NCBI RefSeq assembly: GCF_001889605.1
Contig: NZ_CP018171.1
Coordinates: 4,176,501-4,240,500, forward strand
DNA: 64,000 bases
DNA from: Aquibium oceanicum
GTDB lineage: Bacteria; Pseudomonadota; Alphaproteobacteria; Rhizobiales; Rhizobiaceae
Direction of reading: 5' to 3'
Each line of letters begins with the position of its first letter. Position 1 is the first letter of the stretch. Position numbers and translations under genes: made by a program. This document shows positions 53,928-62,638 of the stretch, piece after piece. The notes below the pieces were generated by a model that was given only the letters and a program-made list of their open reading frames with translations, did not search any database and was not told the DNA's origin.

Positions 53928-54995
53928 ATGGGTGAACTCAAGGTCCTCATTGTCGAGGACAGCCATGCCAATCTGATGCTCATGGAGATGCTGGTGCGGC
54001 AGACACCGGGCTGCACGGCGATCACCTATGCCGATCCGCTGAAAGTGATTGCGGAAATGGACCGGCTCGAGTTCGACATCGCGCTGGTCGATTTCCGGCT
54101 GCCGGGCATGGACGGCATCGAGCTGCTGACCGCCTTGCGAAACGTGCCGCGGTTCGAGGAAAAGCCGATCGTCATGGTGACAGCCGACCGGGAGGCGCAT
54201 ATCAGGCTGCGCGCCATCAAGGCCGGCGCGGTGGAGTTCCTGCACAAGCCGATCGAGCCGATCGAGTTCAAGGCGCGCCTCGGCAACCTCGTGCGCCTCT
54301 GCGAGGTCCAGCGCAAGCTGGCCGACCAGGCGGCGTGGCTGCGCACCGAGGTCGACAAGGCGACGAAGGAGCTTCGCGAGCGGGAGGAGGAGATCATCAG
54401 CCGCCTCACCCTGGCCGCCGGCTACAAGGACCGCGAGACGGCCGCCCATACGAAGCGCATGGCGATCTATTCGGCCATGATCGCCAGGGAACTCGGCTTG
54501 AAGGAAGAACTCTGCCGCGACATCCAGCTCGCCGCGCCGATGCACGACATCGGCAAGGTCGGCATCCGCGACGATGTCCTCCTCAAGGATTCCGGCCTGG
54601 ATGAAGGTGAGCGCACCCACATCAACGAGCATGCCGAGATCGGCGCCTCCATCCTGCACGGCTCCAAATGCGGATTGCTCAAGCTGGCCGCCGAAATCGC
54701 GCTTGCGCATCACGAGCGCTGGGACGGCGCCGGTTATCCGCTGCAACTCGCGGGAAAGTCGATTCCGCTCGTCGCCCGCATCGCGTCGGTGGCCGACGTA
54801 TTCGACGCGCTGACCTCGGACCGGCCCTACAAGGCCGCCTGGAGCGTCGACCGCGCCTTCGCTTTCCTGCGTCAGGAGGCGGGCGCCCAGTTCGATCCCG
54901 ATTGCGTGGCGGCATTCGAGCGCTGCCGCAAGCAGGTGCTGGAGGTCATGCAGCAGAACCCCGACGACGAACTGCCGAATTCCGCCGTCGCGTGA
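53928..54995 (+). CDS. Response regulator with HD-GYP domain (RpfG-like)
   Basis: This 355-residue protein has REC (1-125, phosphorylatable Asp55 in LVDFRLPGMDG, Lys in HKPIEP) followed by a coiled linker. The HD-GYP phosphodiesterase domain has His206-Asp207 in MHDIGKVGI, HHERWDGAGYP at 261-271 and the later DVFDALTSDRPYK. All metal-binding motifs are intact, so it should hydrolyse cyclic di-GMP when phosphorylated. It lies 17 bases after the hybrid kinase. AGGAAGG before ATG 53928 favours this start over 53901. Confidence 0.92.
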   Translation: MGELKVLIVEDSHANLMLMEMLVRQTPGCTAITYADPLKVIAEMDRLEFDIALVDFRLPGMDGIELLTALRNVPRFEEKPIVMVTADREAHIRLRAIKAGAVEFLHKPIEPIEFKARLGNLVRLCEVQRKLADQAAWLRTEVDKATKELREREEEIISRLTLAAGYKDRETAAHTKRMAIYSAMIARELGLKEELCRDIQLAAPMHDIGKVGIRDDVLLKDSGLDEGERTHINEHAEIGASILHGSKCGLLKLAAEIALAHHERWDGAGYPLQLAGKSIPLVARIASVADVFDALTSDRPYKAAWSVDRAFAFLRQEAGAQFDPDCVAAFERCRKQVLEVMQQNPDDELPNSAVA

Positions 54996-55014
54996 CCGCA
55001 GTCTTCTGACCGGA

Positions 55015-56013
55015 TCAGGCCTGAAGCGCGTCCACGAGGCGGGCGGCGCCGTCGCGGAACGGATCGACGGTCGCAAGCCCCATGCGCGCCTCGATCTTCT
55101 CCAGGCACTGGCGCGCCTCTTCGTCCCCGAGCGCGGCGGTGTTCACCGCGATGCCGGCGACTGTCACATCCGGATTGACGATCCGCGCCGTCGCGAGCGC
55201 GAGATCGCGCAGCGCCTCCAGCGAAGGCAACTGGTAGTGTGGCAGGCCGCGCATGTGGGTGCGGGTGGGCTCGTGGCAGAGAACCAGCGCATCCGGCCGC
55301 CCGCCATGCACCAGCGCCATCGTCACCCCGGAATACGACGGATGGAATAGGCTCCCCTGCCCCTCGATCAGGTCCCAGTGGTCCGCATCGTTGTCCGGCG
55401 TCAGCCATTCGACGCTGCCTGCCATGAAGTCGGCCACCACTGCGTCGAGCGGGACGCCCGAGCCGGTGATGAGGATGCCGGTCTGGCCGGTGGCGCGGAA
55501 GGTCGCCTTCATGCCGCGTCCGCGCATCTCGCGCTCCATGGCAAGCGCGGTGTACATCTTGCCCACCGAACAGTCCGTGCCGACGGCCAGGCATCGCTTG
55601 CCGGTGCGCGGCTTCCCGTCGGCGATCGGATAGCTCACGGTCGGAAGACGCACGTCGAAGAGCTGCGTCCCGGCCCGCTCGGCCGCGGCCACGAGTTCGG
55701 GGATGTCGGAAAGCCGGTTGTGCAGCCCCGATGCGATGTCCATGCCTGCTTCGGCCGCTTCGACCAGCGTCCTCACCCAGTCCTTCGAAATCACCCCGCC
55801 CCGGTTCGCGGCGCCCACGACCAGCGTCGCCGCACCAGCGTCCCGCGCTTCGGCGATCGTCATGTCCGGCAGCTTCATGTCCGCCTTGCAGGCCTCCAGC
55901 CTCAGCTGGCCGAGCGCGAATTCCGGCCGCCAGTCGCGAATGCCCTGCGCCACCTTGGCCGCGAGCTGGTCAGGAGCGTCTCCGAGGAAGAGCAGGTATG
56001 GGGTCTTGAGCAT
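55015..56013 (-). CDS. DUF1611 protein, DgcN-like
   Basis: This 332-residue DUF1611 protein has an N-terminal domain (1-135) and a C-terminal P-loop domain. The modified P-loop is CLAVGTDCSVGKMYTALAM, followed by RATGQTGILITGSGVPLDAVVADF and the H-E-P-T-R loop. Characterised relatives include DgcN, an N-acetyltransferase of D-glutamate catabolism. In those clusters it is next to the racemase-like dgcA, but here no dgcA is seen. It is convergent with the HD-GYP gene (19 bases) and downstream of an EamA transporter. The specific function is uncertain. Confidence 0.78.
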   Translation of the reverse strand: MLKTPYLLFLGDAPDQLAAKVAQGIRDWRPEFALGQLRLEACKADMKLPDMTIAEARDAGAATLVVGAANRGGVISKDWVRTLVEAAEAGMDIASGLHNRLSDIPELVAAAERAGTQLFDVRLPTVSYPIADGKPRTGKRCLAVGTDCSVGKMYTALAMEREMRGRGMKATFRATGQTGILITGSGVPLDAVVADFMAGSVEWLTPDNDADHWDLIEGQGSLFHPSYSGVTMALVHGGRPDALVLCHEPTRTHMRGLPHYQLPSLEALRDLALATARIVNPDVTVAGIAVNTAALGDEEARQCLEKIEARMGLATVDPFRDGAARLVDALQA

Positions 56014-56112
56014 GTCGAAATCCGCGCGCTGTTTCGCACCGATAGGAGCGGTGTCGGTCCGCCGGTGTCAAGGCCGTGCGGAAGGCTCAACGCGAAACCA
56101 CGGCGTATGCCT

Positions 56113-57000
56113 TCATTCGCGCGATCGTTCCCGCCAGGCGATGACGAGGGAGCCGCCAATGATCATCATCGCCCCGATGACGGTGTTGATGCCGGGCCGC
56201 TCGCCGAAGACCGCGTAGTCGTAGAGGCCGGCGAAGACCAGCGCCGAGTAGAACAGCGGTATCACGAAACTGGCGTCGCCCCGCTTCAGCGCCTGCAGGA
56301 GCAGCGCCTGTGCCGCGACCATGGCGAAACCGATTCCCGCCAGCAGCATCCACTGCATGGGCGTCGGCCAGATCCACACGAAACTTGCGGCGCCGATTGC
56401 CAGGACGCCTCCGATCATGTTGCCGATGGCAAGAATCCTGAGCGGCGTCTCGATGTTGGTCAGCCGCTTGACGAGCACGACTTCCAGCCCGACGAGCAGG
56501 GCCGCGAGCAACGCGATCATCGCGGCCGGCTGGAAAGCGTCCGTGCCCGGCCGGACGAGGACCACCGCTCCGACGAAGGCTACGAAGGCCGCGCCCCAGC
56601 GCCATTTCCCCACCGTCTCGCCGAGGATCGGGATCGCCAGAACCATGGCGACGATCGGATTGAGAAAGCCGATGGCGGTGGCGTCGGCAAGCCGCATGAA
56701 AGCGGCCGCGGCGAAGAGACAGGTGACGCCCGACCAGCCCGCCGCCACGCGCAGCACGTGATTGCCCCACGCAGCGCCCCGCAGCGGCGGCCGGTACCAA
56801 GCGATTACCGGCGCCAACGCCACCAGCGCGAAGATGTACCGGCCGGCCGTCACCTGCAGCGGGTGGATCGGCGGACCTTCGACGGCGCGGCCGAGCATCT
56901 TGGCAAAGAGCATCGTGGCCGCGACCAGCGCACAGGCGAGGATCATCATCGCCACCGGCAACAGGACCTCGCGGGACCGCTTGCCGGCTTCTTCGGTCAC
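56113..57000 (-). CDS. EamA-family (DMT) membrane transporter
   Basis: This 295-residue protein has ten hydrophobic helices arranged as two EamA repeats (about 10-148 and 158-288). Each repeat ends with a typical GE-type motif (IPILGETVGKWRW and YAVFGERPGINTVIGAMMII). Members export amino acids or small metabolites. It starts with GTG overlapping the nitronate monooxygenase stop by 4 bases, so the two are co-transcribed. Confidence 0.9.
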   Translation of the reverse strand: MTEEAGKRSREVLLPVAMMILACALVAATMLFAKMLGRAVEGPPIHPLQVTAGRYIFALVALAPVIAWYRPPLRGAAWGNHVLRVAAGWSGVTCLFAAAAFMRLADATAIGFLNPIVAMVLAIPILGETVGKWRWGAAFVAFVGAVVLVRPGTDAFQPAAMIALLAALLVGLEVVLVKRLTNIETPLRILAIGNMIGGVLAIGAASFVWIWPTPMQWMLLAGIGFAMVAAQALLLQALKRGDASFVIPLFYSALVFAGLYDYAVFGERPGINTVIGAMMIIGGSLVIAWRERSRE

Positions 57001-57950
57001 GCGGCGAGCTTCCGCCTGGCAGCCTCGTATTCGCCCACCAGCCTGTCGACCAGTTCGGCGGCCGTCGTCACGGCCTCGACCGCGCCGATCCCCTGCCCGC
57101 AGCCCCAGATGTGTTTCCAGGCCTTGGTCTTGTCGCTGCCGAAGTTCATCTTCGAAGGATCGGAAGCCGGCAGATCGTCGGGGTCGAGCCCCTGAGCGCG
57201 GATCGACCCCTTGAGGTAGTTGCCGTGCACGCCTGTGAAGAGGTTCGAATAGACGATGTCGGCCGCCTTCGAGTCGACGATCATTTGCTTATAGGCGTCC
57301 TCGGCGCGCGCCTCCCGCGTGGCGATGAAGGGCGAGCCGATATAGGCCATATCGGCGCCCATGGCTTGCGCCGCGAGGATCGCGCCGCCATTGGCGATGG
57401 CGCCCGAAAGCAGAAGCGGCCCGTCGAACCACTGCCGGATTTCCTGGACCAGCGCGAAAGGCGACAGCGTGCCGGCATGGCCGCCCGCGCCCGCCGCCAC
57501 CGCGATCAGCCCGTCCGCGCCCTTCTCGATCGCCTTGCGCGCATGGCGGTCGTGGATGATGTCATGCAGCACGATACCGCCATAGGAGTGGACCGCCTGG
57601 TTCACTTCCTCGACCGCGCCGAGCGACGTGATGACGACGGGCACCTTGTACTTCACGCACATCTGGAGATCGTGCTGAAGGCGGGTGTTGGACTTGTGGA
57701 CGATCTGGTTCACCGCGAAGGGTGCCGCCGGCTGAGCCGGGTTCGCCCGGTCATGCGCGGCGAGTTCCTCGGTGATCTGCGCCAGCCATTCGTCGAGTTG
57801 CGCCTCGGGCCGAGCGTTGAGCGCGGGGAACGAACCGACGATGCCTGCCTTGCACTGCGCGAGCACGAGCGGCGGATGCGAAATGATGAAGAGCGGCGAG
57901 CCGACCACCGGGATGCGCAGGTTCTTCTTCAGGATTTCAGGCAAGGCCAT
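56997..57950 (-). CDS. Nitronate monooxygenase family protein
   Basis: This 317-residue FMN-dependent TIM barrel (2-nitropropane dioxygenase family) has IPVVGSPLFIISHPPLVLAQ at the start, AAGAGGHAGTLSPFALVQEI in the flavin-binding region and SGAIANGGAILAAQAMGADM. Family members oxidise nitronates such as propionate-3-nitronate; some act as enoyl reductases. GGGAG is 9 bases before ATG 57950. It is the first gene of a two-gene unit with the EamA transporter. Confidence 0.87.
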   Translation of the reverse strand: MALPEILKKNLRIPVVGSPLFIISHPPLVLAQCKAGIVGSFPALNARPEAQLDEWLAQITEELAAHDRANPAQPAAPFAVNQIVHKSNTRLQHDLQMCVKYKVPVVITSLGAVEEVNQAVHSYGGIVLHDIIHDRHARKAIEKGADGLIAVAAGAGGHAGTLSPFALVQEIRQWFDGPLLLSGAIANGGAILAAQAMGADMAYIGSPFIATREARAEDAYKQMIVDSKAADIVYSNLFTGVHGNYLKGSIRAQGLDPDDLPASDPSKMNFGSDKTKAWKHIWGCGQGIGAVEAVTTAAELVDRLVGEYEAARRKLAA

Positions 57951-58155
57951 GCACGCTCTCTCCCGGCGGATTGTTGACGTTTCCGTAAAGGTCGCTTCTA
58001 GCAGAATGCGGCTTTGCGGCAACCGCGTCGCGACGTTCCATACACCCCCGCGCAACCGGGCCGCGGCCCGCGCGTTGCGCCGAGAACACAGCGCCGCTGT
58101 TGATTGCGCCGACCCGTCCGGCTAACCATGTCGGCGGGGATGCGAGGAACCTGAA

Positions 58156-59472
58156 TTGAATCCGATCGAAAAGACGATCAGGAGCGCGCTCGAAAAGGGC
58201 GATGCGGGCGATCGCAGCTTCCGCGAGAAAGTCTATCGTTCCGTGCACGCCGCGCTGGAACGAAGCATCGCCAACAATCCGCAGCTCGACGACGAGACCA
58301 TAGGGCAGCGGCGCCAGATGCTGAAGGCGAGCATCAGCACGGTCGAATCCGAGTTCGTCGTTGCGACCCTTCCCATCGACGATGCCGAAACGCCCTCGCG
58401 CGCAGAGCCCGAACCGGCGGAAGAACCCGCCGAGCCCGAGGCGCCCGCGGACACCGACGATGGATCGGCGGACGAGACGAATCTTCCCGGGGAGCCGCCC
58501 GTCGAGCAGGAACCCGTCGCCGTTGACACCGTCGAGCCGCCGGATGACCGGCCATATCGCCGGGCGCCACAGGTCGCTGCCGAGGATACCGGTCAGGATG
58601 AGCCCGCCGATATCGCGATGCCCGTCATCGAGCCCCGCGTAGATGGTGAGGACCGGCAACTGCATTCGCGTGGCACCCGCGGCGGCCCGTTGCGCAGGGC
58701 ACGGACCGAACGCAGCGAACCCGGTTTCGAAGACGACGTCCTCGCCGCGGTGCCTTCCGCCTCCGTCGATCCCTATTCGCCGGACCTGCAGGGCGAGTAT
58801 CGCGCGGCGCCGAAACGGCGGCGCGGACGCGCCTATGCCATCGCCTTCCTGGTTCTGACGCTCCTGGCGGCGGTCGCCATGGGTGCTTGGTGGACCATCG
58901 ACCAGGGCCTCTTCATGTCGGCCGAGGAGCGCGACACCAGCGTGCCGAATCCCCCGCTCGCTCTCCAAGAAGAGGAATTCGCGCCGGAAGGCAACGATCC
59001 TTCGCCACCGCTCGCGAGCGTCTCCGACGACGAGGCCGACTGGATCACGATCTTCGATCCGACGGATCCGACGCGCGTCTCGACCCCGCCCGGCGCCGAG
59101 GCCGCGGTGGTGGATTCGGACGGCGGACAGGTGCTGCGCATCCGCACCGCCTCTCCCGACGAGCCGGTGATATTCGACGTCGGCCAGGGCATTCTCGATC
59201 GCATTGCCGGGCGGCGCACCGTGTTCAACGTCGTCGCCGCCGCGGAAGAGGGAGAACCGACACAGATCTCCGTCACCTGCGACTTCGGTGCCCTGGGCGA
59301 TTGCGGCCGCAACCGTTACGACGTGACCGTGGAGCAGACCGATCTCCTCTTCGACCTCGACGTTCCGGCCGGAGAACCTGTCGCCGGAGGCACGATCTCG
59401 ATCGTCTCCGACGTGGAGAACCAGGGCCGCGCGGTGGATATTCGCGACATCCGCGTCTCAGTCCAGGATTAG
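58156..59472 (+). CDS. Hypothetical single-pass membrane protein
   Basis: I do not recognise this 438-residue protein. A cytoplasmic N-terminal part (1-75: IEKTIRSALEKGDAGDRSFR...) is predicted helical. A long acidic Pro/Glu-rich low-complexity region follows (75-220). After it come a basic stretch, one membrane helix (about 227-248) and a C-terminal domain of about 190 residues. That domain has two cysteines (CDFGALGDC) and beta-rich sequence like a periplasmic carbohydrate- or ligand-binding sandwich. Start is TTG, with GAGGAA 6 bases upstream. It is convergent with the DNA ligase gene, 9 bases away. A cell-envelope role is plausible from topology. Confidence 0.75.
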   Translation: MNPIEKTIRSALEKGDAGDRSFREKVYRSVHAALERSIANNPQLDDETIGQRRQMLKASISTVESEFVVATLPIDDAETPSRAEPEPAEEPAEPEAPADTDDGSADETNLPGEPPVEQEPVAVDTVEPPDDRPYRRAPQVAAEDTGQDEPADIAMPVIEPRVDGEDRQLHSRGTRGGPLRRARTERSEPGFEDDVLAAVPSASVDPYSPDLQGEYRAAPKRRRGRAYAIAFLVLTLLAAVAMGAWWTIDQGLFMSAEERDTSVPNPPLALQEEEFAPEGNDPSPPLASVSDDEADWITIFDPTDPTRVSTPPGAEAAVVDSDGGQVLRIRTASPDEPVIFDVGQGILDRIAGRRTVFNVVAAAEEGEPTQISVTCDFGALGDCGRNRYDVTVEQTDLLFDLDVPAGEPVAGGTISIVSDVENQGRAVDIRDIRVSVQD

Positions 59473-59481
59473 CCCTCCCGG

Positions 59482-61083
59482 TCAGTCGAGCATCGCCTGC
59501 AGGGTCTCCAGCCGGTCCGCCTCCGCCGCCGGCTTGTCCCAGCGCAGCCGCGAGATGCGCGGAAAACGCATCGCCACGCCCGATTTGTGCCGCTGCGAGC
59601 GGTTCAGCCCTTCGAAGGCGATCTCCAGCACGAGCCCGTGCGTGGTGTCCGCCCTCACCGACCGCACCGGTCCGAAGCGCTCCACCGTATTGTCGCGCAC
59701 GAACTTGTCGATCTGCCGAAGTTCCTCGTCGGTAAATCCGAAATAGGCTTTTCCGACCGGCACCAGTTCCGGCTTCTCCTCGGGCCCGGTCCATACGCCG
59801 AACGTATAGTCGGAATAGAAACTCGACCGCTTGCCGTGGCCGCGCTGGGCATACATCAGAACGGCGTCGACGGTGTGCGGATCGCGCTTCCACTTGAACC
59901 ACGGCCCCTTCGGTCGGCCCGGCACATAGGCCGAATCCCAGCGCTTCAGCATCACCCCCTCGATTATGGGATGCGGCGGGTTGCAGCGCTTCTCCTCCAG
60001 TTCTTGCCAGCCTTCGAACGCCACGAAGGGCGACAGGTCGAACCTTTCACTGGGCAGGCCCGCGGCGAAGGCCTCCAGCCGCTGCCGCCGCTCGCGGAAC
60101 GGCAACGGCCGCAGGTCTTCGCCTCCGACCTGGAGCAGGTCGTAGCACCGGACGAAAACCGGAAACTTCTCCCGCATCTTCGCCGACACCGTCTTGCGGT
60201 TCAACCTCTGCTGGAGATCGGAGAAGGTGCCCGTGTGCTGCCCGGCGACCCCGACCAGCAGTTCGCCATCTATGGCAGCGTCGAATTCGATCGCCTCCAT
60301 GAGGTCGGGAAACGCGCCCGAGATGTCGTCGCCCGTGCGCGAATAAAGCCGCACCACGCCGCCCTCGGCTACAGTCTGTACCCGGATGCCGTCCCACTTC
60401 CATTCGGCAGCGTAGTCGGCAGGTTCGAGCTTTTCGAGATCGCCTTCGGCGACCGCGTTGGAAAGCATGACAGGCCGGAACAGCGCGTAGGCCGCTGCCA
60501 CCGGCTTTTCGACGCGTCCTTCCAGCCAGGCGAACAATTCTTCGTAAGGGGCATCGAGCCCGTGCCAGAGTTCCTCGATCTCGGAAACGTCCACCTGCCC
60601 GACATCGGCAAGCGCCTGTTTGGCCATGCGCGCGGAGACGCCGATCCGCATGCCGCCGGTCACCAGCTTGATAAGCGCGAAGCGGGAGGACGCTTCCAGC
60701 CGGTCGAGCAGTCCGGCGAATACGGCAGGCCCCTGAACCCGCCCTGCATTGAGCAGGGCCTCGACCGCATCCGACAGCGACAGTTCGGAATTGCGTCGCT
60801 CGACGTCGGGCGCGGCGGGCCACACGAGCGATACCGTCTCCGCGAGGTCGCCGACATAGTCGTAGGAATAGGCAAACAGCACCGCGTCCATCCGCTCCAT
60901 CACCAGCGCGCGCAGCATGGCCGGCTTGACGCCCGGAATGTCCAGGTCCCCCGTGATCGCAGCAAGCGCGATGCCGCGATCCGGGTCGGGCGTGGAGCGG
61001 AAGTAATCGGAAAGCAGCTTCAGCTTCGCATTGCGCGACGGCGTCAGGACGAGACGATCTAGGAGTTCGGCGAAGCGGCGCAC
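59482..61083 (-). CDS. ATP-dependent DNA ligase, damage-response type
   Basis: This 533-residue enzyme belongs to the bacterial 'ligase-associated' DNA repair group, linked in related species to cisplatin and cross-link tolerance. It has an N-terminal DNA-binding domain (1-200). The nucleotidyltransferase domain has adenylated Lys229 in EWKWDGIRVQ, then AIDGELLVG and EGVMLKRWDSAYVPG. The OB-fold C-domain has LVLEIAFEGLNRSQRHKSG. GTG 61083 is preceded by GGGAGG at 5 bases and matches the family N-terminus (RFAELLDRL..PSRNAKL). It is 2 bases after the DUF1232 gene. Confidence 0.9.
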   Translation of the reverse strand: MRRFAELLDRLVLTPSRNAKLKLLSDYFRSTPDPDRGIALAAITGDLDIPGVKPAMLRALVMERMDAVLFAYSYDYVGDLAETVSLVWPAAPDVERRNSELSLSDAVEALLNAGRVQGPAVFAGLLDRLEASSRFALIKLVTGGMRIGVSARMAKQALADVGQVDVSEIEELWHGLDAPYEELFAWLEGRVEKPVAAAYALFRPVMLSNAVAEGDLEKLEPADYAAEWKWDGIRVQTVAEGGVVRLYSRTGDDISGAFPDLMEAIEFDAAIDGELLVGVAGQHTGTFSDLQQRLNRKTVSAKMREKFPVFVRCYDLLQVGGEDLRPLPFRERRQRLEAFAAGLPSERFDLSPFVAFEGWQELEEKRCNPPHPIIEGVMLKRWDSAYVPGRPKGPWFKWKRDPHTVDAVLMYAQRGHGKRSSFYSDYTFGVWTGPEEKPELVPVGKAYFGFTDEELRQIDKFVRDNTVERFGPVRSVRADTTHGLVLEIAFEGLNRSQRHKSGVAMRFPRISRLRWDKPAAEADRLETLQAMLD

Positions 61084-61085
61084 GT

Positions 61086-61481
61086 CTACCTCCCGGCCCC
61101 CTGATCGGGCCAAAACAACCATGCCAGCAGCACGGCGACGGCGATCCAGACAACGATAACGATCGCCGCGCCGGCCGCGCTACGCGGCCGCTGCAATTGC
61201 TGAACGGCGTCGCGCCGGAATTCCGCCATAAGCGCATCCGGGATCAGCCTGACAGCCAGGGCGATGCCGAGCGGAAGCAGGATCAGGTCGTCGAGGTAGC
61301 CGATGATAGGGATGAAATCTGGGACGAGATCGATCGGGCTCAGCGCATAGGCCGCCGCCGTAGCCGCGACCAGCTTGGCGGCGACAGGCGTGCGGCTGTC
61401 GCGCGCGGCAAACCAGAGCGCAACCACGTCCCGCTCGATCTCGCGCGCCCGGTCTTTCAGGCGCGAAAAAGCCCCCGTCAT
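61086..61481 (-). CDS. DUF1232 (YkvA-like) membrane protein
   Basis: This 131-residue protein has the DUF1232 core AAAYALSPIDLVPDFIPIIGYLDDLILLPLGIALA (residues 42-78), of unknown function, and a C-terminal membrane helix (about 105-125). It lies between the exonuclease (1-base overlap) and ligase (2-base gap) genes, so it is co-translated with a DNA-repair pair. The family has no known repair role. Confidence 0.87.
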   Translation of the reverse strand: MTGAFSRLKDRAREIERDVVALWFAARDSRTPVAAKLVAATAAAYALSPIDLVPDFIPIIGYLDDLILLPLGIALAVRLIPDALMAEFRRDAVQQLQRPRSAAGAAIVIVVWIAVAVLLAWLFWPDQGAGR

Positions 61482-62518
61482 CAATCCTCCTCGTCCTCGT
61501 AGCCGACGAGATGCAGCGGGCGGGCGGCGATGCCGTTGATCTGGCACCAGCGCACGATCGCCTCCTCGCGCCCGTGCGTGACCCAGACCTCCCCTGCTCC
61601 GGTCTCGGTAATGGTGGCGACCAGTTCGTCCCAGTCGGCGTGGTCGGAAAGGATCAGCGGCAGTTCCACCCCGCGCTGCTTCGCCCGTTGGCGGATGCGC
61701 ATCCAGCCCGACGCAAAGGCAGACACCGGATCGGCGAAACGGCGCGCCCAGCGGTCGGAAAACGCCGATGGCGGCCCGACCACGATCCGGCCGGCGAAGT
61801 CCGTCTTGCCGCCCTTGTCGACGGTCGCCGGCTCCAGCGCTCCGAGCTCGACCCCCTGCGTGGCATAATAGTCGCAGAGCCGTTGCAGCGCCCCGTGGAC
61901 GAAGATCGGCTCCGAGTATCCCGCGTCGCGCAAAAGGCGGATGACGCGCTGCGCCTTGCCCAGCGAATAGGCTCCGACCAGGTGCGTGCGCTCCGGGAAC
62001 TGTGCCACCGATTTCAGCAACGTCGCGATCTCCTCGCGATCGTCGGGATGGCGGAAGACCGGGAGGCCGAAGGTCGCCTCGGTGATGAAGACGTCGCACG
62101 ACACCGGCTCGAAGCCGCGGCAGGTCGGGTCGGCCCGTCGCTTGTAGTCGCCCGACGCGACGATGCACTGCCCGCTATGCGCCACCCGTATCTGCGCCGA
62201 ACCCAGCACATGCCCTGCCGGGTAGAACGTGACGGATACGCCGTTGATGGAGATCTCCTCGCCGAGGGCGGCCGCCTGCGTGGAACCGGCAAAATCCTCT
62301 CCGCAGCGGATCGCCATGATGTCCAGCGTCTCGCGCGTCGCCAGCACCGCGCCATGGCCCGGCCGCGCGTGATCGGAATGCCCGTGCGTGATCAGCGCCT
62401 TGTCGACCGGCTTCACCGGATCGATGAAGAAGTCGCCGGGCGGACAGTAGAGGCCTTCGGGTCTGGGCTGCAGCAGGTCTGACGGACGCATCCAGCCAAG
62501 ATAGTGTTTTCGCGGCAC
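61481..62518 (-). CDS. Ligase-associated DNA damage response exonuclease (MBL/beta-CASP)
   Basis: This 345-residue metallo-beta-lactamase-fold nuclease is related to SNM1 and CPSF. The N-terminal RPEGLYCPPGDFFIDP is followed by the metal motif HGHSDHARPGH, VASGDYKRRADPT and the late VTHGREEAIVRW. It works with the ATP-dependent ligase of the same operon in DNA repair. GTG 62518 gives the longest form; ATG 62491 (MRPSDLL) is an equally plausible start, and neither has a good ribosome site. The helicase (Lhr-like) and endonuclease PdeM partners are not in the window. Confidence 0.88.
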   Translation of the reverse strand: MPRKHYLGWMRPSDLLQPRPEGLYCPPGDFFIDPVKPVDKALITHGHSDHARPGHGAVLATRETLDIMAIRCGEDFAGSTQAAALGEEISINGVSVTFYPAGHVLGSAQIRVAHSGQCIVASGDYKRRADPTCRGFEPVSCDVFITEATFGLPVFRHPDDREEIATLLKSVAQFPERTHLVGAYSLGKAQRVIRLLRDAGYSEPIFVHGALQRLCDYYATQGVELGALEPATVDKGGKTDFAGRIVVGPPSAFSDRWARRFADPVSAFASGWMRIRQRAKQRGVELPLILSDHADWDELVATITETGAGEVWVTHGREEAIVRWCQINGIAARPLHLVGYEDEED

Positions 62519-62638
62519 GGGAGAAGATGCCTTGCGGGAGGGAGCGTACGGCTGCTGCCAATCCAGCCCCTTAAGCGGTCATGCTCGGGACGAGCCCTAG
62601 CATGACGGCATCGGCAACGGCAGAACCGATGCGGCCGA

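Noticed and set aside
55378-57195. 605-codon plus-strand frame over the DUF1611, EamA and nitronate monooxygenase genes
   Set aside because: It spans three real minus-strand genes and has the Arg/His/Pro-rich composition of antisense frames.
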